Shown here piece after piece: positions 54,245-64,000 of a stretch of DNA of 64,000 nt. Each line of letters starts with the position of its first letter. Position 1 is the stretch's first letter. Source of the DNA: Salvator merianae. Its lineage: Eukaryota; Chordata; Lepidosauria; Squamata; Teiidae. The stretch lies in contig QVOM02000112.1 of NCBI GenBank assembly GCA_003586115.2, positions 102,437,174 through 102,501,173 of the forward strand. Direction: 5' to 3'. The position numbers and the translations under genes were made by a program. The notes under the pieces were generated by a model, which was given only the letters and a program-made list of their open reading frames with translations, was not told the DNA's origin and made no database searches.

Positions 54245-54840
54245 TCTCTGTGTGTATGAAATAAGATCTTTCCATTTATGCCCCTCTTTCCCTTCTCTCC
54301 TGCTTCCCTAAAGCAATCCTATGACTATTCCTCATAATAGATTTCTTTGATATTACTTGTCTAATTAAGATGCTTTTGAGCTAATAAAAATCCTCCACTG
54401 AAGCATATTTGGTGTGCATGTGTGCTGTGACTCTTGGGTCAAAACTCTCAGAACGTGCCAAGACCAATGTGCCAAGATCCTGTATGTGTATGCTTTCTGA
54501 GTATATACAGACTGTGCCAGAGCATATGCTACAACAAATATGATATTGTCACGCAGTGATTATAAAGATATAGCTTGTGAAGATTATTGTGATTTGTCAA
54601 TGGTTTGGAAATTCATGAAAATATTTCACTCAAAAACATAGGTATGGATCATAGCTTCACAATTTTGATGGTCTAGTCCACGCACACAGATGTGAAATGT
54701 AATCTAATGGTGGTTTCAGAAGCATTTGATAGAAAAAGTTTCCAAATACATGTTGTGAATCTGCATCCATGTCATAATGCACCCCAGAGTATTTGTTTGA
54801 TAATTTCTTAAGTTCGGTCCAGAGAAACTGTTTCTGATTT
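54245..54840. other. No gene recognised
   Basis: AT-rich unique sequence. Confidence 0.4.
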
Positions 54841-54844
54841 GATT

Positions 54845-55593
54845 TTACCTTTGGGTGTAGTCAAGAGGATCTGTGTATGGAACCCATAATTCTGCACCAC
54901 TGCAGAACAACATAGCCCTAGGAATGTGATTTCTAGAATTTAGTCTGTGTACATGGACAAGACTGATGATTTGATAACAGGTTTGCTGGCGTTCCTTATG
55001 GAATTTAGTGGATTCATTTATAGTATTGGACTCAGAGGCCAAAACAGCTCCTTCCACCTGTGGCCTTGAAACATAGCAGTGCCATAATGTCCATGATCTG
55101 CAATTACTGTATGCTGATTTGATACAGATATATGACCCTGATGTGTATTTGGCAGCAATTTGATGAGGATGTCATATGTCACAAAATCATGGAAACAATA
55201 TGCTTCTGTATTTTTATTCCATGGCATGACATAAGGTCTTGGATCCATGATTTTTACTGCTCAGGTCACAAGAAATTACTATGATGTGTGATTAAATTGT
55301 TTTTAAAAAACGATTTCCCCATAAAAGATGAGAGAATCAATTTACTGTACAATATACTGTGCCATGAAGAAAAAAGACCATGGTTTCTTGTTCCGTCCAA
55401 ATGCACAAGAACTGATATGTGTTTTGATGATGGTTTTGGAAATATTCAAAGAAAAATCCTGCAGGTCCCAAACACCGTGCACTTTCACTTCATAGTGGTA
55501 GTGGCAAAAAAAGTGATAGATCTCTGTTCTCACTTCAACTTCAGACCATGGAGACAAATAGCCATCACAGAGGACAGTTAAGGCCATCTTCAC
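54845..55593 (-). pseudogene. Unidentified coding-like remnant (minus strand), frameshifted
   Basis: Three minus-strand open segments follow each other with little spacing: 55593 down to about 55342, 55248 down to about 55018, and 55057 down to 54845. The first contains DGYLSPWSEVEVRTEIYHFF and HISSCAFGRNKKPWSFFF; the second contains PYVMPWNKNTEAYCFHDF and HTVIADHGHYGTAMFQ; the third contains KERQQTCYQII and CSGAELWVPYTDPLDYTQ. The mixed, aromatic-rich composition looks more protein-like than chance frames here. A frame change is needed between segments two and three. Whether this is a processed pseudogene, exons with short introns, or a degraded mobile-element protein I cannot tell, and I do not recognise the family. 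Confidence 0.35.
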
Positions 55594-55599
55594 AATAAA

Positions 55600-56300
55600 A
55601 TCAGATCAGGCCCTCAACAGAGATGGATCTGGAAAGATCATAGCAAGACAGTTCCTTCAGAAGTTGAGAGGCAGGCTACTAGTATGTACAAACAAGCAAA
55701 CCAGCTCTCTGCATCACACTTTCAGCAGAACTCACCATGTGTCTGATTCAGGTTCTGAAATATTGAGAAATGTTCAGTTTCCCAAACTGGAGCTCCATCT
55801 CCATGATTAATAATTTGCATATTATGTAAAATTAGGGTGCCTGAATCTAGAATACACAACCCCATGTGGATTGGAGCTGGGAGTGCCTCCTTTCCCCACA
55901 TAAGATGCTTGCCTGCATCAGTGATTCTTGAAATAAAGAAGAAACTAATTCTTCATCTTAAACATCCATCTTGGCATCTGGGCACAATATTGCGGCTACC
56001 TCAGGGAGTTTATGTTGTGATGGAGTAGTTGCAGTAGCCTGGCCACTCCCTATAAGCCCAAAGCTAGTTCTGCCAGTGCCCCCCCCCATCCTGCTGATCA
56101 TGAGTACAGTGTCCCATTTGTAGGGAGAGGGAAGAAAGGTATCATTTCTTCCACCCAACAAAAGGTTTGGGATCAGCACTGCAGTCCTCAAGGACCTGAT
56201 GCAATTAGCAAGCAAGGGTTTGCATGTACCCTGCATTATTCCACCTGTAAATTTGATCTTCTTTTCCCAAATTGCCTTGCTTTGTGCTACATCTTGGTGA
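55600..56300. other. No gene recognised
   Basis: Unique-looking sequence without motif or repeat ends. Confidence 0.4.
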
Positions 56301-56363
56301 ATGAGAGGCTGTGTTCAGACACAACAAAATGGGTGACTTGGAAGTGCCTCATAGAGACAGTGT

Positions 56364-56729
56364 AGCTGTGATCAGACACAACAAAAAAATAGCATCCCTG
56401 CGGTGGCTCACAGATGGCTTTGAGGTGGGATTGTTCACACACCAGTCTGCCACACTCCTCTCTCCTGAACATACTATGCTAGAAAAGGTGAATGACAGAA
56501 GACTTGGGAACATGAATGCCACACACTGTCTCTATAAAGTGCCCCTTTTTTATGTCTGCACACAGCCTGTGTGGCACTCATGTTCCCAAGTCTTCTCTAA
56601 TCCACCTTTTCTAGCATAGAACGTTCATGAGAAAGGGGAGAGGCAGACTGGTGTGTGAACAACCCCACCTCGAAGCAGTTTCTGAGCCGCCTCAGAGATA
56701 CTGTTTTGTGTGTGTGTCTGATCACAGCT
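56364..56729. mobile_element. Fold-back element with about 165-bp arms
   Basis: The left arm starts AGCTGTGATCAGACACAACA and passes through GATTGTTCACACACCAGTCTG, CTATGCTAGAAAAGG and GACTTGGGAACATGA. The right arm (56563-56729) is its reverse complement with few mismatches, ending GTGTCTGATCACAGCT. The spacer is about 35 bases. A second short piece of the left terminus (GGCTGTGTTCAGACACAAC) lies just upstream at 56307. No TSD was resolved. Confidence 0.8.
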
Positions 56730-56813
56730 TTAGTTTTAGCTGGTAAGAATAAAGGGGAGGGATAGTTTAGGTGCACCTTTACATGGGCTGCACAAAGCAG
56801 GATGAGTAACCAC

Positions 56814-57266
56814 AAGTGCAAGGAAGGGAGTGTATTTTAATCAAGTGCTCAACACATTTCAGCAAAAGCCTTTATCAAGAGATCGATGAAGAGGCCGTGT
56901 CTCTAATTCTGGGTAGGGGAAGTCCTGCCAAAAACAAGATACCCTCTTCTCCATTTTGGAGCAAGAAAGCGAAATGGAATGGCACTTCTTCCATGCAGGG
57001 CAGCAGAAACCACCTTGCCCAGGAGGCACCTTCACTGGCAACTGCACCAGCAAAGAGCCCAGCATGGTTACCATGAGGTGTCTGCTGCTGCTGCAAATGG
57101 AGACAGACCAGCAGTGGGTGCCTTCTTGTACTCCTGGAACAGTAAATGGAGATGCAGCCTTGATTCAAGGTTGAACCAAGATTCAGTCTTCATTGATCTC
57201 TTGACGAAAGCTTCTGCCGATATGCGTCAAGTAACTGATTTAAAATACGTTCCCTTCTTAGCACCT
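56814..57266. mobile_element. Non-autonomous DNA transposon with about 78-bp inverted ends, 453 bp
   Basis: AAGTGCAAGGAAGGGAGTGTA, TTTTAATCAAGTGCTCAAC and AAGCCTTTATCAAGAGATCG form the left arm (56814-56891). The right arm (57187-57266) is the reverse complement, through GATCTCTTGACGAAAGCTTC and TTAAAATACGTTCCCTTC. The GC-richer interior contains short frames without motif. The superfamily is undetermined because no TSD is clear. Confidence 0.72.
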
Positions 57267-57269
57267 ATG

Positions 57270-59115
57270 GTAACTTGCATAGGCTTACTAAGCTTGGTTC
57301 CTGCTTCACTTTGGGTGCCTCTCGTTGTATAATTTTCTCCCTTTACTCAGGCAATCCATAGACTGAGTGGTGAGGGAAAGTTTTTTTCTTTTTGTTTTTG
57401 GAATGTAACAGACTTGGGTGGGGGGATAGTGGAAAGCGAAGCTGAAAGTGTCAAAAAAGAAAACAGAAGGAGAAAGAAGATTAATCATTTAGCTATGAGA
57501 CCATGATGGGCTATCTTTGCTACCAAAGGGTGACAGGTTTTGACCACAAACTCATTTGAATATGCTGCTGTTACTCAGAATTCAAGGATGCTGTCAGGCA
57601 AAAGTTCAATAAATTTTAATTAAAAATGTCATCTGTCTTGGATGATTAGATGCTAAGCTTCTCCAAATGTATCACACAATTTCAGCAGCATCCAAGATCT
57701 CCCAGATCCTTCCACAAGGGATTAGGCTGTATATCTTCAGTAAGTAGTAGAAGCCAGAAGGGGGTAGCACACAATGTGTCAGTTGGGGTGTTAGATTTTT
57801 TACATACTCCCTGCTGCCAGTTTATACTTGCTTATGAACTCTAGAATTTCCTAAACTTTGTACAATTTATTACATAAGTTGTAGCCTTGTTTATAGCATC
57901 TTCCTTGCTGGAATTTCTAATTTTGTGGTGCTACAGCTACAATGCTGTCACAAACAATTAACAATGGGTTGTTAAATGGAGATTCCATGCAGACATTGTA
58001 AACTTACAAACACAGGATTCAAGTTATTATCTAAGAAAACATGTGCAAGCTGATAATAAAGGAGAATCCAACCCAGGCATTTGGTGCAGGCAATATTTAT
58101 GCTGGTGTTTCTCATTAAATGGTTTGTGTGGGAGTACCCTCTGTGACATTCAGATATACTATCAGTGAGAAAAGAATGCTGACATAGGCGGGTCAGCACA
58201 GAATTGATCTTTTGTTTAATTTTGAATCAACACAGCTCATAATTCAGCTTCAAGAATAAATTACAGAGATGGGCTGCAGCTACTGCAGCTATTAAGTATC
58301 ATTAGAAGTCCTACCCATCTCAAATATTTTTATTTTAAGAAAAATTAGATTTTTCAGAGGTCTCTGTAAACTGCCTGTTGACATTAGAACAATTTGATTT
58401 TTAAAAAATCCTTCCTGTGTGACTTAAGGGACTCAGAGAGTTACTGTATTCACAAGTACAAAAGATAATTAAATCTTAGTTATAGTGTTCTTGCACAGCG
58501 TCATTATTGGTATCTTTACTGCATTTATCAGAACAATTACACTATGGCCATTACAATTGCTTAATTATAGCTTCTTCAATCAAACAAATGTATAGTTATG
58601 TGACTTCTTTTCACATCCCATTCTAGTCTTTTCCTTTAGCTAAGTTTCATATCCTTAAGAATTTTTTTGAAAAAGAAAGCAGAGGGTTCAGTAAAATAAA
58701 AGGGATTATTCAGTGTTTCATATAGTAACAACATTCATCTTTGGGAAGTCTTTGTCAATTGTGTCTTGTATCTATAGTAATAAATATAAAATAATGAAAT
58801 TCCAGAGAACACTGAACCCTTGTATAAATACATGTAGGCCCATGCCTTAAAATGGTGCCCATAAATTATATTATCTCTTTGACCAATTAAGACTGAGAAT
58901 TTAAGTGCTTTTAATTCAGTTAGGGGAGCACAAGAGTGCAAAAAAACTGTGCATATCATAGTTGCAGTGCCACCAAATAGATGAATGTTTTTAGCATGTG
59001 CTAGTTTCTATTAGGCAAAAGTGCTCCATTCATGCTGCTGTCAACCCCCTGGCCCTAAACCTATAGATAGACCAGACTTTCTCTCTTCATTGATTTCTTG
59101 GAACGCACTGGACTT
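57270..59115. other. Long AT-rich stretch without a recognisable gene
   Basis: No motif-bearing frame and no repeat termini. Confidence 0.4.
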
Positions 59116-59117
59116 GT

Positions 59118-61330
59118 ATATAAGAATATAAGAGAAGCCTTTCTGGATCAGGCCATAGCTCATCTAGTCTAGCATCCTGTGCCACATGATGGTCCACCAC
59201 TTGCTTCTGCACATTTTGAAGCAGAAGATGAAGGTGAAACCCTCAATCTGCTCTTTACTCCCTGCAAGTGGCTCTCCAACTCAGAGATAGGATCTACACA
59301 TCCATTCTAGAAGCCACTAATACACTTGACCTCCATGAATTTTTCTTATCCTTTCTTAAAGCCATCCAAGCTAGTGGCCACTACCAACTCCTCAGGGAAT
59401 AAATTCCGTAGGCCAATGACCTGTTGTGTAAAAACAACAACAAAAAAACCACCTTCCCCTTATCAGTCCTAACTTTCCTGTGCAATAGCTTCGTGGACCT
59501 CTGGTTCTAGTGTACTGCAAAAGTAAAAAAAAAAAATCTTGATCCGCCATTTCTATACCATGCATGATTTTATCAACTTCAATCAGGAGCCCTTTTAAAC
59601 ACCATCTTTCAAGGCTAAATTAGCCAAGAAGTTGCAGCCTGATCTCATAGGGGAGGTGTTCTAATCTCCTGATCATTTTGGTTGCCTTTTTTCCAGTTCC
59701 ACAATATCCTTTCTGAGCCATGGTAACCAGAATTGTGGCCTCATTATAGATTTATAGAGGAACAATTATGCTTAAAGATTTATTTTCTATTCCCTTCCTA
59801 ATTATTCTTATGTTTTTTTTCACTGCTGCTATGCTCTAGGTTGACACCTTCATTAAACTGCCCATCAGAACCTCAACATCTCTTTCCTGGTCTGGCACAA
59901 AAAGTTCAGACCCATCAGTATATAGGTGTAATTGGGGTTCTTTGCCCCAATGTGCATTATATCATACTTATCAATACTGAAGCACATTTGCCACTTTGTT
60001 GCTCACTCACCCAGTGTCAAAAGATCCCCCTGGGGCTCCTTGTAATTTCTTTCAGTTTTTAATACCCTTAACAATATAGTGTCATCATCAGACTTTGCTT
60101 TCTCACTACTTAATCCTACTTCTACACAATTTATGAATAAATAAACAAAAACATAGGTCCCAATTCTGAATCTTGGGAGACCCCACTTTTTACTTCCCTC
60201 CACTCTGAGAACTGTCATTACTATTTTCTGTTTCCTGTCCTTTAGTCAGTTACAAGTCCTCTTATTCCATGACTTATGAGTTTATTCAGGAGCCTTTGAT
60301 GAGGGACTTTTTCAAAAGCCTTTTGAAAGTCCAAATAAACAATGTCAACTGGATCGTCTCTACCCACATGATTGTTGACACGTTCAAGGAATTCTAACAT
60401 GTTAGTAAGGCATGGTTTATCTTTACAGAAGCCATAATTCCTTGTCTATGGGCATACTAATTTTATCCTTAATGATTATTTCCATTGTTTTACTTGAATC
60501 TGATGTTAAGCTGACCATTCTGTAATTTCCTGGATCACCCCTGGATCTTTTTCGAACATTTGCTACCCTCCAATCTCCAGGCACAGAGCCTGATCTGAGG
60601 GAAAGATTATATGTTTTGGCTAGAAGATCGGCAATTTCACATTTGAGTTCTTTATAACTCTTGAATGAATACCATCTAGTCCCAGTGATTTGTTAACATT
60701 AAGACATACGAGGATCTCCTCCCTTGTTACCTCTATCCAGTGTAATTCTTCTGACTCCCTCCCTGAAAAAGATAGGTTCAGCTGCAGGCATATACCCTCT
60801 GTCTTCCTCAGTGAAAACAGAGGCAAAGAATCAATTTAGCCACTTTGCAATCTCTGTGTCCTCTTTAATTATCTCTTTCTGTCCATTGTTATCTAATGGT
60901 CCAATTGTCTTCCTGGTTTAATTCCTACTTCTGATGTACTTAAAGAGGTTCTATTTATTTCTTTTTAGCAATGTGCTCCTCAAAATCTTAGCATTCCCAA
61001 TTGATGACTTGCATTTGTTCTACCAGAATTTATGTTCCTTCCTGTTCTCCACATTAGGACAAGCCATTCATTTTCTAAATGAGCATTTCTTGCTTTTAAT
61101 AACTTCCCATACTGCATTTGTAAGCCACACTGGTATCTTCTTGGACTTGCCAGAGCCCTCCCCCCCCCCCGTATGCAGTGTAATTGAGCCTCCATTATTG
61201 AATCTGTAAATAACCTCCATGCATTTTGGATTGATTGAACTTTCTAACTTTCCCTTTCAATTTCCTTTTTACTAGTTTCCCCATTTTTGGGAAGTTTTCC
61301 TTATGAAAGTTTAAGGTCTCAGTGTTAGAT
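59118..61330 (-). mobile_element. CR1/L3-type LINE, 5'-truncated, dead (minus strand)
   Basis: Read on the minus strand it begins near 61330 within the pre-RT region, where KKIPVWLTNAVWEVIKSKK can be read in one frame. Next comes the RT domain: VTREEILVCLNVNKSLGLDG (near 60700), YLDFQKAFEKVPHQRL (near 60340), and a region corresponding to the second catalytic motif, where the usual ADD is replaced by KSDDDT (near 60080). The 3' untranslated tail ends near 59118, with GGCCTGATCCAG-like and CTTATATTCTTATA words. Many stops and frameshifts interrupt it. RT and endonuclease activity must be lost. Confidence 0.85.
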
Positions 61331-62380
61331 TTTATTGAGAACTATGTACAAAATCAGAAATCTTATTGATAAATGTTAAACAAGGAGAACAGAAAAAGAT
61401 TAGGTAATTGTCAAGGTTGAAATTAGGCTCTAAAAATTAAATATATAGGGTTATTTATTACAAAAAAATATATCAAACTTGGCAATATCTAATTATAACC
61501 AAATTTAGGAAAAAATATTCAAATGAAAGAATGGAGGGAAAAGAGAATGTGTATTTTTACTAAAAATCATATCTTTAAAATGATGATGTGACCAATTATT
61601 TCATACTTATTCCAAACCCTCTCAGTGATAATTCCATTGAGTATGCTAAGAATGTGGGATAGGAACATTAGATGTTGGATCTGTAGCACAAATAGACCAA
61701 AATTAGCAGAACATTTTTTATATGCCCCTGCTGAATACTGTGGCTGGGCCTTTTCAAGTTTGGAATTATACTATGAGACTTTTTAAATTAGAAATATAAT
61801 GGAAACAGAAAAATGGGTGAAAACTGAAAGAAACATGAACGAAATCAAGGATATTTCTTTTTGTGGCAAGTTAATAAATAGGAAGATGTTAGGGAAAATG
61901 AGGGGCTGTTAAGAACAGCTTTGGAATTTTGGAGAAAGTGGCAATCAAAATTGCTCCCTCGAATTTCTAAATTCACAACATTATGACAAATTAATTATGA
62001 GAAGAAAAGATTATCAGAACAGGGCTTGGTATGTCTGAAGCAGAAAGATATATTCCAGTTGAAAGATTGTTATTCGCTTAATGGGGAAACTTAGGACAAA
62101 TCTGGGACAAAAGAATTGGTTATGAATTAGGAGTTTATATAATTATTTAAGCATTGAGAACCACAACAGTGCTGTGAAAAAGGGAAATAATCTGTTTGAA
62201 GGGAAAGGCTTGGTGGAGGAAATGTATAATTTATAAACTGGTAATGAAGCAATACAAGGATAACATAAAAATATTGATAGTAGTATGGACCTGTGGCTTA
62301 CAAGTGGATGAAGAACAACAGAATGGGAAAGACAAGAGTTCTTTTCAATAAAACTGGAGATATCAAGAGAACATTTCATG
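61330..62380 (+). mobile_element. L1-type LINE, ORF2 C-terminal region, dead
   Basis: Broken plus-strand frames match the region downstream of the RT domain in vertebrate L1 ORF2: YLFQTLSVIIPLSMLRMWDR (near 61600-61660), FSSLELYYETF (near 61750) and KGLVEEMYNL (near 62200). Stops occur throughout. It is cut on the left by the CR1 element and on the right by BovB at about 62383. I see no poly(A) tail, so the 3' end is missing. Confidence 0.7.
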
Positions 62381-62382
62381 CA

Positions 62383-63912
62383 AAAATGAGCACGATAAAG
62401 GACAAAACTTGTAGGAACCTAACAGAAATAGAAGAGAACTATGCAAGGAAGACCTTAAGATAACCACAGTGATGTGTCACTGGCCTAGAGAAAGACATCC
62501 TGGACAGTGAAATCAAGTGGGCCTTAGGAAGCAGTGCTAACAATGAGGCTAAAGGAGGTGATGGAATTCCAGCTGAACTATTTAAAATCCTAAAGATGGT
62601 ACTGTTAAAGTGCTGCACTCAATATGCCAACAAATTTAGAAAGCTCAACAGTGGCCATAGGAAAAGATCAGTATATGTTCTAATCTCAAAGAAGGGCAAT
62701 GCCACAGAATGTTCAAACTACTAAACAATTGCACTCATTTCACACACTAGCAAGGCTACGTTCAGGTTTCTGCGAGCTAGGCTTCAGCAATAAGTAAACC
62801 AAGAACTAACAGACGTGCAAGCTGGTTTGCGAAGAAGCAGAGGAACTAGAGATCAAATCACCAGCATTCACTGGATTATGGTGAAAGTAAGGGAATTCCA
62901 GAAAAACATTTAGTTCCGCTTCATTGACTATGCTTAAGCCTTTGACTGGGCTGATCACAACAAACTGTGGCAAGTTCTTAAAGAGATGGGAGTATCCAGC
63001 CATATTATCTGTCTTCTAAGAAACCTATATGCAGGTAAAGAACAGTTCGAACCAATAATGGAACAACTAATTGGTTCAAGATCAGGAAAGGAGTATGATA
63101 AGACTGTATATCATCACCCTATTTATTTAATTAATATGCAGAGTACATCATGCGAAATGCCAGGCTGGGTGAATCAAAAGCCAGAATGAACATTACCGGG
63201 AGAAATATCAACAATTTCAGATATGAAGATACTACTTGGACAGCAGAAAGTGAAGAAGAATTAAGGAGTCTCTTGATGAAGGTGAAAGAGGAGAGTGTGA
63301 AAGAGGAGATCATGGGAACCAGTCCCATCACTTCCTGGAAGATAAAGAGGGAAGAAATAGAAGCAGTTTCAGATTTTATTTTCTTGGGCACAAAGATCAC
63401 TGCAGACGATGACTGTAGCCATGAAATTAAAAGACGCTTCCTCCTTGGGAGAAAAACTATGGCAGATCTGGACAGTGCATTAAAGAGCAGAGACATCACC
63501 TTGCCAACAAAGGTCTGTACAGTCAAAGCTATGGTTTTCCAAGAATCGAGACTTTCGAATTGAGGTGCTGGAGAAGACTTTTGAGAGTCCCTTGAACCGC
63601 AAGGAGATTAAATCAGTCAATATTAAAGGAAATCAACCCTGACTGTTCATTGGAAGGACAAATACTGAATCTGAAGCTCAAATACGTGGCCACATAATGA
63701 GAAGACAGGACTCTTTGGGAAAGACCCTGATGCTGGAAAAGACTGAAGACAAAAGGAGAAGGGGAAGGCAGAGGATGATATGGATAGTGTCATGGAAGCA
63801 ACAAACATGAGCTTGGGCAGATTTTAGAAAGCAGTACAGAACAGAAGGGTCCATCTGTGGTCCATCGGGTCACAAAGAGTCTGACATGATCGAATGACTA
63901 AACAACAACAAT
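62383..63912 (+). mobile_element. BovB (RTE-clade) LINE, 5'-truncated, dead
   Basis: Plus-strand frames follow the BovB reverse transcriptase: IKWALGSSANNEAKGGDGIP (near 62515), QAGLRRSRGTRDQI (near 62820), FIDYA (near 62925), LLRNLYAG (near 63015), and the long open block 63150-63563 with GRNINNFRYEDTTWTAESEE, LGTKITADDDCSHEIKRR and KSRDITLPTKV. In-frame stops lie upstream of that block, and the catalytic YADD position reads YED, so it cannot be active. The 3' end GGGTCACAAAGAGTCTGACA, then TGATCGAATGACTAAACAAC, is the diagnostic BovB terminus with a CAA-rich tail. Confidence 0.92.
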
Positions 63913-64000
63913 TAACATTTGCTTTTTGGATGCCTCCTTGACTTCATTTTCCAGATGCTGAATTACTTTGGGAGTTTGGTTTAGGAAGGTGATAGTATGT
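63913..64000. other. No feature recognised at the window edge
   Basis: Too short to interpret. Confidence 0.4.

Overview
This window reads as non-coding nuclear DNA from an amniote, most likely a squamate reptile (a lizard, perhaps a gecko). The evidence is the repeat content: a BovB/RTE LINE with its diagnostic 3' end, several CR1-type LINEs, an L1 ORF2 remnant, a tRNA-derived SINE, hAT miniature elements with reptile-like termini, and a very large population of other non-autonomous DNA transposons. I found no convincing exon of a host protein-coding gene, no tRNA, rRNA or snRNA gene and no CRISPR array. The open reading frames are short, and the longest ones lie inside GC-rich transposons. 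The window is best read as intergenic or intronic.

Layout. 0-17 kb is dominated by miniature inverted-repeat elements (MITEs) whose ends resemble GGGCCTTTCTGCACTT and which are mostly flanked by 3-bp target-site duplications (TSDs). It also holds a 727-bp hAT element (12288-13014) and a nested MITE-in-MITE (14911-15519). 17-24.6 kb is mostly unique AT-rich DNA, with a 45-bp LINE-type insertion bounded by 14-bp direct repeats (20190-20234), a SINE fragment and a CR1 tail. 24.6-28 kb holds CR1 pieces cut by MITEs. 28-35.6 kb is largely unique. 35.7-37.6 kb carries two larger 3-bp-TSD elements. 38-47 kb is sparse, with one hAT element and one short MITE. 47.5-52.5 kb has three hAT MITEs, two of them nearly back to back in a CR1 tail, and more 3-bp-TSD elements. 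53-57.3 kb holds a mosaic DNA element, an unidentified coding-like remnant and two long inverted repeats. 59.1-63.9 kb is a LINE cluster: CR1 (minus), then L1 (plus), then BovB (plus).

The most notable theme is the 3-bp-TSD group. At eleven insertions I could read identical 3-bp flanks (TAA, TTT, AAA, CTA, AAT, TAG, AGT, TGA, CCA, TCA, AAA). That fits PIF/Harbinger-type transposition, but only one of the eleven matches the usual TWA target. Two insertions, one into the palindrome of an older MITE and one into a CR1 body, allow the pre-insertion site to be inferred directly. No autonomous transposase for any of these elements is visible here, so all copies must have been mobilised in trans. 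Nothing here looks like a functional multi-gene system; the interest lies in the transposon biology.
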